Positions 1 through 9,307 are shown, counted from the first letter of the stretch. The stretch: 64,000 bases of DNA from JAFGMQ01 sp036733345 (GCA_036733345.1 DAINAR010000009.1:1-64000), one strand, 5' to 3'. Program-made: numbers and translations. Notes: a model not told the origin generated them from the sequence alone.

Positions 1-247
1 CAGGTTGGTGACCCATCATGATAAGACCCTCATTATTGTAAGAGATAATTAGTCTCTTTTATCACATTGTATTAATTATATCAAGATTTTAAATGCTTTT
101 ATCTGTGCTGCCGGCACACAAAAACAACTTCAGGCAGCAGTAAATGCCGACTGTCTTCTATGGATAACGGGGATTTGGGCAACAAGCCGTCAAGGTGTGA
201 CCCAGATCCCCATGTATAATTTTCCAACAGGCTTGATGTATAGATCT

Positions 248-1774
248 CTACCCTATCTCGTTCTGATTCGGCGCATGAACAGGAAATCTGATGGAAAATG
301 TGCTGCCTCCTGAATTGTAACATCCCTCTTTATCTCTTATATGCGGGCAAATAGAGATTTTACCGGCACATTGATCGGATTCAAGCATAATAAATTCACA
401 ACGTTTGCTCACAAAGTCTATAATATATCCGAATCTCTCACAAAGTATCTTGGTTCGCAAAAGGTCTATGCCTGCCCCTCCGGCATTAAAATCAAATGGC
501 TTTTTTGTAGAATACATGTGAGTATTCTGCGTATGAAAAAACCCGAAGAAAATTTGCTCCTGATTTTCTCGCGTTATTCCAACACCATGATCTGTGCAGT
601 CAATAACAACTTCATCATTCTCCATATAGGCCCTAATTTCAATTTTACCTTCATCAGGTGTATTTTCTATGGCATTCTTTATTAATCCAAATAAAATTTT
701 TTTAAGGACATTGCTGTCCGTATAAAGGGATATGTTTTCATCAACATCTTTCTGAATAGCAAACGTTTTACGATGGCTTTGGGATATTACGTTACTGAAG
801 AAATCCTCGATAAAGCCTTTAAGATAAATTTTCTCAAATTTCGTTTCTTCTACCCTGTAGATGGATTCAATTCGATCATAAATTCTCCTTAAAATCAGTT
901 TGTCATTCCCCTCTTCATCCATGAGATCAGACACAATACCTGCTGCCTGTTTCACTAAATTCAGGATAACATCTTTTTCTTTTACAGGGCGATACTCGAG
1001 GATGTCATTTACCTTTTCCTGTAAATCAAAGAGCTTACGGATATTCCGTCGCCCCATTTCTTCGTATTTATCACCTTTAGTACTGTCGTACTTTCTTAAA
1101 GTCTTTGACAGATTTCTAATAACACCGGAAAGTAAGGATATGGGGGTTTTCAGTTCATGGGCTAGGTGGTTAATCACCCTTTCCTTTGCTCTATCAATCA
1201 TTTTCAGTTCCCTGTAAGCCCTTGCGTTTTCAAGGGCTATAGCAACATAATCGGACAGGTGTGTTAATACTTCCCGGTCACTATTCGTAAATTCTCCGCT
1301 CTTCTTGTTAACGATCTCCAATGCCCCGATACATTTATTCTTTTTAGTCATCAGAGGGACACAGAGTATATTATTCGTATGAAGCCCTGATTTTTTATCA
1401 ATTTCATGGTAGAATCGTGTGTCTTCGTATACATTGTTAATAATTAGAGGCTCATGATTGTTGAAAACCCATCCTGCGATTCCTCTAGATTTGGGTAACC
1501 GGATTGCCAATCCTCCCACACCAGCCGAAGCAAACGCATTTAACATTTCACCTTTTTCATCCAGGAGAAATATGGAACACCTTTCAACCCCCATAATCCT
1601 GTTGGTCTCTTTGATAATGACATCAAATAATATATCATAATCAATCTCTGAAGCTATAATCTGACCGACGTGAAAGAGTTCGCTGTTTTGACTAAAAATA
1701 TTATTTAAATCTCGATCTTCACTTCTTCTGATAAATTTCCTTTCCCTGAAATTATTCCTGCGGTTGGTTTGCAT
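248..1774 (-). CDS. GAF-domain sensor histidine kinase
   Basis: Predicted soluble histidine kinase of 508 residues that would sense a cytoplasmic signal and phosphorylate an unidentified response regulator. A GAF domain spans about residues 45-185. The dimerisation/phosphoacceptor box reads NHLAHELKTPIS with His206. The ATPase domain follows, with N367 in the N-box, DHGVG at 395-399 and GGAGID at 432-437. No membrane segment is visible. Odd point: between the last glycine box and the final beta strand (SGGSTFSIRFP) there is an insert with four cysteines (459, 469, 476, 485), including CPHIRDKEGC, which could bind metal or respond to redox. No response regulator gene adjoins it, so its partner is unknown. 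It is divergent from the cyclase gene across a 0.9 kb gap. The kinase assignment is firm and the signal is unknown. Confidence 0.9.
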   Translation of the reverse strand: MQTNRRNNFRERKFIRRSEDRDLNNIFSQNSELFHVGQIIASEIDYDILFDVIIKETNRIMGVERCSIFLLDEKGEMLNAFASAGVGGLAIRLPKSRGIAGWVFNNHEPLIINNVYEDTRFYHEIDKKSGLHTNNILCVPLMTKKNKCIGALEIVNKKSGEFTNSDREVLTHLSDYVAIALENARAYRELKMIDRAKERVINHLAHELKTPISLLSGVIRNLSKTLRKYDSTKGDKYEEMGRRNIRKLFDLQEKVNDILEYRPVKEKDVILNLVKQAAGIVSDLMDEEGNDKLILRRIYDRIESIYRVEETKFEKIYLKGFIEDFFSNVISQSHRKTFAIQKDVDENISLYTDSNVLKKILFGLIKNAIENTPDEGKIEIRAYMENDEVVIDCTDHGVGITRENQEQIFFGFFHTQNTHMYSTKKPFDFNAGGAGIDLLRTKILCERFGYIIDFVSKRCEFIMLESDQCAGKISICPHIRDKEGCYNSGGSTFSIRFPVHAPNQNEIG

Positions 1775-2672
1775 TTTTCTTTCCTTGTAATTGAAATTTA
1801 TCTCTATATTAAAGGTAAAAAGCTAAAGCTGCCTCAAATTCTGTTGATTTGTTGTTTGCTCCAACAGCATGCTGTCTATTTCAAAACAGGACTATAAGAG
1901 TTCTGATCGTGCATCCAGGCGCATAGCTGCAAGATATCTCTTCTCCAGTAATTAATTGCGTTTTACTGCCTGTTCATAATGTTATAATATATCCTCAAAT
2001 ATTTGAACAATATTATACCCCTCCATAATGATTCCCGGATTAATATCAGGTTTAAAGAAATTAAACTGATGGATATAAATAATTTATTTATATTTAAACT
2101 GAATTTATATTTCTTATGCGAGTTAGTCTTTCATTCCTGGGCAATTCCAGTCAGAGACACATAAAACACCAGGATTCAGGTGAGGGGAAAGCTTGTCAGC
2201 TGAATATATTTTAGATGTTTTTCGCTCTAATTTTAAGTCATTTTCTATTTAAGAATCTGACTAAAATATAATCCATTCCTTTTAATCTATTAGTAAATTT
2301 GGAGACCTTAAACTTTTAATTTGTCCTGTTGTTACCATAAAACTGATATAAAAATCCCTTTGACATTAAAGTATAAGTTTTCTATATTATTAAATTAATA
2401 AAGGAAGCACTTATCAATCAATTCGTCAATACAAATAATTATTCTTCTTATTTTACATCAGAGCTTACTTCACCTGTTTCCTTTATTAAATTTAAATAAG
2501 TAAATAAATATTGCTAATGCTTATCTTTTCAGTCTTTTATTAAGCTTGTCCCAATGAATAAATACTAAAAAATTGGCCTATACTATAGCGGAGTTAACTC
2601 CCTTTTGGTTATATAAGTTCTTATTCCTTTAGCCATACGACTGCTACTTAAAGAATATGGAGGGCATCAAAA
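1775..2672. other. AT-rich intergenic region between divergent signalling genes
   Basis: About 900 bases with no convincing gene on either strand. The stretch is strongly AT-rich and full of stop codons. It separates the divergent starts of the GAF kinase (minus) and the cyclase/AAA gene (plus) and must hold both promoters. One clear promoter-like site is listed separately. Confidence 0.6.
2360..2388 (+). promoter_or_regulatory. sigma-70-like promoter upstream of the cyclase/AAA gene
   Basis: A consensus -35 hexamer TTGACA (2360-2365) is followed by a 17-base spacer and a -10 hexamer TATATT (2383-2388). It points toward the cyclase gene, leaving a 5' leader of roughly 280 bases. In such AT-rich DNA chance matches occur, but the combination of a perfect -35 and ideal spacing is good. 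Confidence 0.5.
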
Positions 2673-5600
2673 TTGAAATGCCCAGAATGCCAATTTAAGA
2701 ATTCAGATAGTATGCAATTCTGTGGAAAGTGTGGCCATGAATTAAATATTTCTTCCGAACTGCCCACCAATTACTTAAGCTTTGCCGAAAAACTCAAAAA
2801 TATTCAGCGTTACCTGCCTGAAGGCCTTACTGAAAAGATTCTATCCCAGAAAGACAAAATTGAAGGCGAGCGCAAGCAGGTAACAATCATGTTCTGCGAC
2901 ATGAAGGGATCAACCCCTTTAACTGAGAGACTCGGCCCGGAAGAAGCATTCTCCCTTATGGATCAGGTCTATGAAATTCTAATCAGCAAGGTTCATCAGT
3001 ACGAGGGCACTGTTAACGAACTCAGGGGTGACGGAATATTAGCCCTTTTTGGGGCGCCTATTGCACTTGAAGATTCGCCCTATCAGGCAATTCGGGCATC
3101 TATTGCAATTCACAGGGAAATTGCCAGGTTTAATGAAAAGCAAAAAACTCACAGTAAAAATTTTCCGATCTTGCTGCGCATAGGAATAAACACCGGCACT
3201 GTGGTAGTGGGTTCTCTGGGAAATGATCTTAGGGTCCAGTTTACGGCAGCCGGTGATACGATTAATGTAGCATCAAGGATTGAAGGTCTTGCAGAACCTG
3301 GCACCACCTATGTTGCAGAAAAAACATTCAGACTGACTAAAGGGCTCTTTCAGTTTGAGGACATGGGGAGAAGGGCGGTCAAGGGCAAAGCGGAAGCAAT
3401 TCCTGTTTATAAGGTTTTATCGGCAAAAGAGGACCTGCATCGTCCGAGTTTGGGTCCTGAGAGAATAATATACTCCGAGATGGTTGGGAGGGAAAAGGAA
3501 CTTAACAGGCTGAAGCTTCAGGTGATGAAGGCCATAAACAGTGAAGGTTCGGTTGTAAATATAATTGGAGAGCCAGGTATCGGGAAGTCACGACTCGTAG
3601 CTGAATTGAAAAAATCAGATGTGATGAAGCGCGTGACCATTCTTGAGGGGAGAGCGATTTCGATAGGGAGGAATTTAAGTTTTCATCCGATTATTGATTT
3701 TTTAAAACAATGGGCGGGGATAAGGGCGGATGACGGAGAGGCGGCAGCATTTGGTAAGTTAGAGACTGCTGTCAGAAGCATTTTTTCAGAGGATGTTTAT
3801 GAGGCTCTTCCATTTATGGCGACCCTCATGGGGATGAATTTGTCTGGCAGTTATGCGGAAAGAGTCAAGGGTATAGAGGGTGAAGCGCTGGAAAAACTGA
3901 TTTTGAAGAATATACGGGATCTTTTAATCAGGATAAGCGAATTGACCCCGCTGGTGATTGTAGTTGAAGATCTGCACTGGGCTGATAAGAGCACTCTTTA
4001 CCTTATGGAGTCACTATTTCACCTCGTAGAGACCCGGAGGATTATTTTTGTCAATTTATTTCGTCCCGGCTATAAGGAGACGGGAGACAGGATAGTTGAA
4101 AAAGTTAGAGAAAGCCTACCTGTGTTTTATGTCGAAATAGTGCTGGAAGCGCTGGATGAACGAATGAGTGAAGCGCTTATCGACAATATGCTGAACATTA
4201 GCGGTCTTAACCATACCTTCATCGGAGAGATAGTTAACCGGTCCGGCGGGAACCCCTATTTTATAGAGGAAGTCGTGCAGTCCTTCATTGATGAGGGCGT
4301 GGTAGTTCTGAAACATGGAACATTCGAGGTGACTGAGAAGATTCGCACGATGACCATTCCGCATACCATTAACGACGTGGTAATGTCCAGGATCGACAGG
4401 CTCGAGCATGAGACGCGCAATCTGCTGAGACTTGCCTCAGTTATCGGGACGAACTTCTTCTACAGGATAATTGCAGACGTAGCAACCACGATTGAGGATA
4501 TAGACAGCAGGCTGTCATATCTGGAAGAAATACAGATTATACGGGAAAGAAGGAGGATTGGTGAGCAAGAGTATCTTTTCAAGCATGCACTTACTCAGGA
4601 GGCCGCATATGATTCTATATTATTGAACAAACGGAAGGACCTGCACATCAGAGTTGCACATTCTATTGAGAAGGTCTTTAACCACAGACTCCCCGAATTC
4701 TACGGAATGCTTGCCTATCATTACAGCAAAGGAGAAAGCCCGGACAAGGCGGAAGAATATCTGATAAAGGCCGGTGAGGAGGCCTTGAAATCTTCAGCAT
4801 CAAATGAAGCACTGTATTATTATCAGGAGGCTTTGGCTCTATATTTGAAGAAAAGTGGTGATGCCGTAGATACCGATATGATTGTAATGCATGAGAAGAA
4901 TATCGCACTCGCATTGTATGATAGGGGACAGTTAGCCGAATCTATAGAGCATTTTGATAATTCGCTTAATCACTACTGGGGGAAAATACCAGGAAATTCG
5001 ATTGCAGCTATCCCAAAAATCACATCATCCATTTTGCATTTTTTTATTACTTTATACCTTCCGGTATTTAAGTTTAGAAAAACACCGACATTAAAGGACG
5101 CAGAATTTATTGATTTATATCAAAAGAAATGTAAAGCCTTAGCAATATTAGAGCCTATGAGGTTTTTTTTTGAATTTCTGTACCTGTATAAAGGAGTTAC
5201 AAAATTTGATATCACAAAATTCGAATTAGGACTCGAAGTCTTTATGGGGGCCAGCTCACTATTATCTTTTTCCGGAAATTCATTTATGTTGAGCAGAAAG
5301 ATACTGAATTCTGCAAAACGCAAAGTTAATAATAAAAACCTGTCGATAATCACCCATTATGATTTTTTAGAAACGATACACAATTATTTAAAGGGCGATT
5401 GGGAAGCAATAAATGAGTATAACGATGATTTAGTAACTCAAAATTTGAGTATGGGAAGGATTTGGGATGCATCACAACATCTGTACTGGCATGGACTTCC
5501 AAAAATTTATCAAGGTGCTTTAAGCAAGGCCGGGTCGATCGTGAATAGATTAAAGGAAATCACCGAAATTTATGGGAATGAATTTTCCTTATTACTTATG

Positions 5601-6278
5601 TTTGAATTAAAAATAAATTTACTTATTGAATGTCGTATACTCAATGATGCCCTCTCTGAAATTGATAAAGCAATTAAATTGGCTCAAAAATCAATTTTTA
5701 ATATATACTTATTTGATTTGTATTCATATAAGGCATGGATACATATTTTGACGGGAGATATGGATGAAGCGGGAAATTGTTTGCAGCAAGCGAAGAGAAT
5801 AAGATGCGAGGTGAGCGCCGTCCCTATAGAGTTGATAAGTTTTTGTCGAATCCAGTTGGAGTTCTATCTCCGTTGTTTGAAAAAATCGATAAAAGAGGGC
5901 AATAACCAAGAATCATTTGGATACAGGAAGCAGGCTGCAAAATCGTATAAGATGATGTTAAAGGTCTCGCGGAAGGTGGCCCAACATCGAACCGAATCAT
6001 ATAAACTAACAGGTGTATATTACTGGTTGATTAACAAACAAAAAAAGGCCCTTTTGTGGTGGCGGAGGGCCATTGAGGAAGGAGAACAACGTGGGGCCCG
6101 TCTCGAGCTTTCAAGGGCATACTTTGAAGTCGGAAAACGTTTTCTTGAAACTGGCAGTAAATATAAAATGCTTAACGGAATCAAGGCACAGGCGTATCTG
6201 GAAAAGGCAAAAGTATTGTTTGAAGAAATGGACCTTCAATGGGATTTGGACGAATTGAGCCGAGTGGCCATGAGTTAA
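2673..6278 (+). CDS. Zinc-ribbon / class III nucleotide cyclase / AAA ATPase / TPR signalling protein
   Basis: Large multidomain regulator of 1201 residues. It opens with a zinc ribbon (C3, C6, C17, C20), followed by a class III cyclase domain (about 65-245) with metal-binding Asp76 (FCDMKGST) and Asp120 (LRGDGILALFG) and transition-state Asn198/Arg202. Next is a STAND-type AAA module with Walker A GEPGIGKS (about 300-307) and Walker B VIVVEDLHWAD (about 427-437). The C-terminal half is helical TPR-like repeats. The start is TTG preceded by ATGGAGGG (2656-2663). The residue that normally selects adenine (Lys) is Glu116 here, as in guanylate cyclases, while the second position is Thr191, typical of class IIIb. 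Cyclic nucleotide identity is therefore open. The architecture implies ATP-dependent signal sensing through the TPRs. The gene is followed 72 bases later by the radical SAM fusion gene on the same strand. Confidence 0.92.
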   Translation: MKCPECQFKNSDSMQFCGKCGHELNISSELPTNYLSFAEKLKNIQRYLPEGLTEKILSQKDKIEGERKQVTIMFCDMKGSTPLTERLGPEEAFSLMDQVYEILISKVHQYEGTVNELRGDGILALFGAPIALEDSPYQAIRASIAIHREIARFNEKQKTHSKNFPILLRIGINTGTVVVGSLGNDLRVQFTAAGDTINVASRIEGLAEPGTTYVAEKTFRLTKGLFQFEDMGRRAVKGKAEAIPVYKVLSAKEDLHRPSLGPERIIYSEMVGREKELNRLKLQVMKAINSEGSVVNIIGEPGIGKSRLVAELKKSDVMKRVTILEGRAISIGRNLSFHPIIDFLKQWAGIRADDGEAAAFGKLETAVRSIFSEDVYEALPFMATLMGMNLSGSYAERVKGIEGEALEKLILKNIRDLLIRISELTPLVIVVEDLHWADKSTLYLMESLFHLVETRRIIFVNLFRPGYKETGDRIVEKVRESLPVFYVEIVLEALDERMSEALIDNMLNISGLNHTFIGEIVNRSGGNPYFIEEVVQSFIDEGVVVLKHGTFEVTEKIRTMTIPHTINDVVMSRIDRLEHETRNLLRLASVIGTNFFYRIIADVATTIEDIDSRLSYLEEIQIIRERRRIGEQEYLFKHALTQEAAYDSILLNKRKDLHIRVAHSIEKVFNHRLPEFYGMLAYHYSKGESPDKAEEYLIKAGEEALKSSASNEALYYYQEALALYLKKSGDAVDTDMIVMHEKNIALALYDRGQLAESIEHFDNSLNHYWGKIPGNSIAAIPKITSSILHFFITLYLPVFKFRKTPTLKDAEFIDLYQKKCKALAILEPMRFFFEFLYLYKGVTKFDITKFELGLEVFMGASSLLSFSGNSFMLSRKILNSAKRKVNNKNLSIITHYDFLETIHNYLKGDWEAINEYNDDLVTQNLSMGRIWDASQHLYWHGLPKIYQGALSKAGSIVNRLKEITEIYGNEFSLLLMFELKINLLIECRILNDALSEIDKAIKLAQKSIFNIYLFDLYSYKAWIHILTGDMDEAGNCLQQAKRIRCEVSAVPIELISFCRIQLEFYLRCLKKSIKEGNNQESFGYRKQAAKSYKMMLKVSRKVAQHRTESYKLTGVYYWLINKQKKALLWWRRAIEEGEQRGARLELSRAYFEVGKRFLETGSKYKMLNGIKAQAYLEKAKVLFEEMDLQWDLDELSRVAMS

Positions 6279-6350
6279 GATTTGTGAGCCTTTAAGTTAT
6301 ATGAGCAGGAAAAAATGTATGCGTCATCTCATATGACAGGTGAATATTGA

Positions 6351-8372
6351 ATGAGTGATAAAATTGATAATTTGCTTTTGTACTGTTCCAAAATTGACTT
6401 TGGAGCTGTCAATCTTTCAGGAGAGGAAAAGGAATTCTGCAATGAACTGAATATTGAGATTTTTTCGCTCTGCAAGTCGATGCCTGATTCGACTCAAACC
6501 GATGCATTATTGTTTATCATGAAATATTTAAAAGTATCTTCCATAATATATGTAAATTTTTTCAAATATTTTTATGTGCCTGCATGGTCAATTATATACT
6601 GGCTTATTCAATCTTGCCCTAAGGAGAAAGGGCTCAAGCAAAAAGATATTAAAAATGCAAAAACAGCACATTCCATGGCTATGCTGCTGCATTCTCTTGA
6701 TGATCATCTCAACGATGATGAATTACCGGCTACACATCTGACCCTGCTCTTGAGAAGCCAGGCGTGGATGATTATGACCAACGCTTTTAACAGGTTGGCG
6801 GTTGGAGTTGAAGGGGGAAAAGAAATTGTCCGGGATTTTATCAACAAATACTATTCCAGTATCTGCAGTTCAGAAAGAATCGAATCACTGGACGACTACT
6901 GCAATAAATTCAGAAAGGAGATGGCCACTTGGCTCATAGTCCCTTTACTTTTGACAAGAAAGATAAGCGCTAATGAAGAATTTTCCGATGCGATTCTGGC
7001 TGGCTATGAATCCTTTGGCATTGCCTGGAGACTGCTGGATGATATCAAGGACCTTGAAATTGATATTATGAAAGGTGCTCATTCTTCTTTGTATTGCGTT
7101 TTACCCGAAGATAAAAAGAGAATATGGGATGATAATTCTGCAGGAAAAAATGACAAATCCGTAAAATATATTTTGAATTACATTCTTCAAACCAAGGTCA
7201 TCGATATCATCCGGGAAAGAATCTGCTACGAGCTGGAATCAGTGGCTGCTGTTACCAGTCGATTCGAAATGACCGGCCTTGCAGATGAATATCGCTGTTT
7301 GATGAAACCACTTAAAATCAAAAAATATCCCATTATGATTAAAGGGGATGAAAATGAATTTTCTGTCCCTGTAAGTGAAAAACTCCTGAGTATTGAGGTT
7401 ACGACGCAATGCAACCTTGACTGTCTTCACTGTTTTGTTCGCGGCGACAATGCTGAGCTATCGAGTTTACCCTTTGCTGTTGTAAGAGATATTATCAGTG
7501 AGGGCTATGATACAGGATATCGCCGGCTTCATCTCACAGGCGGCGAACCGCTGCTCTGGAACCATCTGCTTAAAACTTTGGATTATGCATTTTCTTTGGG
7601 TTACATATCCATCCTTATAAATACAAACGGGACCCTCCTTTCAGAGGATATTTGTATTACACTGGCGGATCATAATAGTGTTATGATTTCAGTGAGCCTG
7701 GACGGGTCGGAAAAGTTTCACAACCGTATACGTGGAGATGGCCAATATGAGCGCACCATGCGGGGAATCGAAAATGCGCTCAATGCGGGTATCGATACGA
7801 TAATATTCACTACTGTGTATAAAAGTTTACTTCCCGATCTACCTGTTTTCGCAAAAACCTTATTCGAAAAATTTCCGACAATAAAACATATAAGCTTAAT
7901 TCCGCTAAAGAAGGCAATGGGTAATGGCTTTGCCCTGTCAGGCGAACTTCTTGAGCCGGAAGATTTCATTCTGCTGATTCAGGGCATTTCGCTGCTAAAC
8001 ATATTTGGGTTTAGAATTGACGTATTAAATGAGCCGCTGGTATATGTTGTTGCAAAACTTCTTGAAAGTCCCATAAATCAATGGTCATACCCGGTAAACC
8101 GGGGGGAAATCATTGTCATGGCAGACAGAACTATAAGACTGTCTCATTTCAGCAGAACCAGTTTCGGTCAATATAAAGCCGGTATGATTCAAAAGGTGCT
8201 GGATTCCGGTGAATATAATAGGGCTGTTTCACCTGATGAAAAAACGTGTCCATCATGCAAACATAATCCGGTATGCATAAACAATGGAATGTATCGACCT
8301 TCTGGAACAAACGGACAATGTCACCCTGTGGCGTTTTATTGTAAAAGCGTGCTGGATAGGATCATACAATAG
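6351..8372 (+). CDS. Isoprenoid-synthase-like domain fused to radical SAM/SPASM enzyme
   Basis: A 673-residue fusion. The N-terminal half (about 1-320) is all-helical and carries two aspartate-rich motifs placed as in class I prenyl-diphosphate synthases: LDDHLNDDE (D117, D118, D122, D123) and LLDDIKDLEID (D230, D231, D234), the latter followed by KGAHSSL. The C-terminal half is a radical SAM domain with CNLDCLHC (C354, C358, C361), GGEP at 397-400, and a SPASM-type cysteine set C633, C636, C642, C657, C664 for auxiliary Fe-S clusters. SPASM enzymes commonly modify ribosomal peptides or enzymes. Polyprenyl-synthase relatives such as ComQ prenylate peptides. No PqqD-like leader-binding domain is visible, and the helical domain might fill that role. 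A small protein gene begins 165 bases downstream. Domain calls are strong, but the product and substrate are unknown. Confidence 0.85.
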   Translation: MSDKIDNLLLYCSKIDFGAVNLSGEEKEFCNELNIEIFSLCKSMPDSTQTDALLFIMKYLKVSSIIYVNFFKYFYVPAWSIIYWLIQSCPKEKGLKQKDIKNAKTAHSMAMLLHSLDDHLNDDELPATHLTLLLRSQAWMIMTNAFNRLAVGVEGGKEIVRDFINKYYSSICSSERIESLDDYCNKFRKEMATWLIVPLLLTRKISANEEFSDAILAGYESFGIAWRLLDDIKDLEIDIMKGAHSSLYCVLPEDKKRIWDDNSAGKNDKSVKYILNYILQTKVIDIIRERICYELESVAAVTSRFEMTGLADEYRCLMKPLKIKKYPIMIKGDENEFSVPVSEKLLSIEVTTQCNLDCLHCFVRGDNAELSSLPFAVVRDIISEGYDTGYRRLHLTGGEPLLWNHLLKTLDYAFSLGYISILINTNGTLLSEDICITLADHNSVMISVSLDGSEKFHNRIRGDGQYERTMRGIENALNAGIDTIIFTTVYKSLLPDLPVFAKTLFEKFPTIKHISLIPLKKAMGNGFALSGELLEPEDFILLIQGISLLNIFGFRIDVLNEPLVYVVAKLLESPINQWSYPVNRGEIIVMADRTIRLSHFSRTSFGQYKAGMIQKVLDSGEYNRAVSPDEKTCPSCKHNPVCINNGMYRPSGTNGQCHPVAFYCKSVLDRIIQ

Positions 8373-8400
8373 TGACATGCCACTATTGAGAAAGGAGGTG
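8367..8400 (+). promoter_or_regulatory. Hairpin over the stop codon followed by perfect Shine-Dalgarno
   Basis: CAATAGTG (8367-8374) pairs exactly with CACTATTG (8381-8388) across a 6-base loop and overlaps the TAG stop of the radical SAM gene. AAAGGAGGTG (8391-8400), a full anti-16S match, follows at once, yet no long reading frame starts in its window (only TTG 8413, a four-codon frame). A third ACTATTG copy (8418-8424) could compete for pairing. It may set the relative expression of the enzyme and the downstream small protein. There is no T-run, so it is not a classic terminator. Confidence 0.35.
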
Positions 8401-8537
8401 TAACACGACAACTTGAACTATTGTTAAGGGTAAAGTGATGTCGAATAGGAATCGATTAAGTATGAATTACCAATTGGGGAACGCTTGTTGGAAGGAGTGT
8501 ACATAGAAATAACATGAGGAAAAAGGAGGAAATAGTT

Positions 8538-8801
8538 ATGGGAAAAAAGAAAATTGCTGATTTTGCGTTGGATGTATATCAACTGGGTCAGATGGGCCCG
8601 GAGCAAGAGAATGAACGGGATAGACTTGTAACGGGATGGAAGACCGCAATAGCAAGTGCAAAGCCTGTCGAAGGTGTTTATATGTTTTTTCGGCTTGAAG
8701 GCTACGATGCCACTTATGAAGAGTGCCTGAAGGTCGTAGAGGCATATGAGTATATGCGGGAAAATCCTCCATGGGCTGAGGGAGGTCCGGTATCCTATTG
8801 A
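8538..8801 (+). CDS. Small protein with GG tail, candidate substrate of the radical SAM fusion
   Basis: An 87-residue protein with no recognised family. The ATG at 8538 is preferred over the one at 8514 because AAAAGGAGG lies directly upstream of it with normal spacing. It is mostly helical and charged, with a FFRLEGYDATYEEC segment followed by a helix, then a short tail ENPPWAEGGPVSY. The Gly-Gly close to the end and the 'GYDxTxEE' segment recall Nif11-type leader peptides, but the tail after GG is only four residues, so this is a loose analogy. Its position right after a SPASM radical SAM gene suggests it is either the modified substrate or a carrier/chaperone for one. The single cysteine (in YEEC) and the Trp/Tyr in the tail are conceivable modification sites. 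The gene is probably real; the function is inferred from context only. Confidence 0.65.
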   Translation: MGKKKIADFALDVYQLGQMGPEQENERDRLVTGWKTAIASAKPVEGVYMFFRLEGYDATYEECLKVVEAYEYMRENPPWAEGGPVSY

Positions 8802-8826
8802 GCAGTTTATAGCTAATAACTGAGTC

Positions 8827-8974
8827 ATTACTCCGGCAATAATATATGTCAATGTTGTCATTCCGGCGAAAGCCGGAATCCACAATGATTTCGAATGGAT
8901 GCCCCCGGATCGTGGTCCGGGACAGGCTTATCAAGTCCGGCATGACGATTGATGTTTTTAATCGCCGGAGTAAT
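8827..8974. mobile_element. MITE-like element, copy 1
   Basis: A 148-base non-coding element bounded by inverted ends ATTACTCCGGC (8827-8837) and GCCGGAGTAAT (8964-8974). The inverted similarity continues inward imperfectly (ATGTCAATGTTGTC against GACGATTGATGT). A second copy lies at 39062-39258 with the same outer arms and the shared inner block TTATCAAGTCCGGCATGACG. The central part holds a TTCCGGCGAAAGCCGGAA palindrome. There is no transposase inside, so it would depend on an enzyme supplied elsewhere. Confidence 0.65.
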
Positions 8975-9307
8975 AATATTGATTTTTATTAGTTACTGCG
9001 GTCCTAAGCCTCTGAAAATACACCTCAAGTTTTGCGTTTTTGAATAAATGAGGCCCAAGGGAATGGTGTCAGAAGAATCGGTTAATTAAACCATATATCA
9101 TAATCCTACGGCGGGATAATACGAAATAAATAGAAGTGCCGGAAAATATTATCGGCTGCGCATATTAAGTCCCGCCTGGCGGGATTAATCCTGTTAAAAA
9201 ACATTTGAACATTAAGCTTATGATTTTCCAGACCTCTGATTTCATGCTTGAATCGGGGCATCAGCTTCGCCGATCTTTAGAGATCTAGAGGGGATGAAGA
9301 AAGGAGA
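8975..9307. other. Intergenic leader of the subtilase gene
   Basis: About 330 bases without a gene. A short CCCGCCTGGCGGG hairpin near 9172-9184 is followed by GGATTAATCCTGTTAAAAAA, which resembles the GACAGGATTAAC repeats near 26.7 kb. The ribosome-binding site AAAGGAGA lies just before the ATG at 9308. Confidence 0.4.

Noticed and set aside
8438..8506. 22-codon frame ending CWKECT with AAGGG upstream
   Set aside because: Too short to support as a gene by itself; kept only as part of the leader observation.
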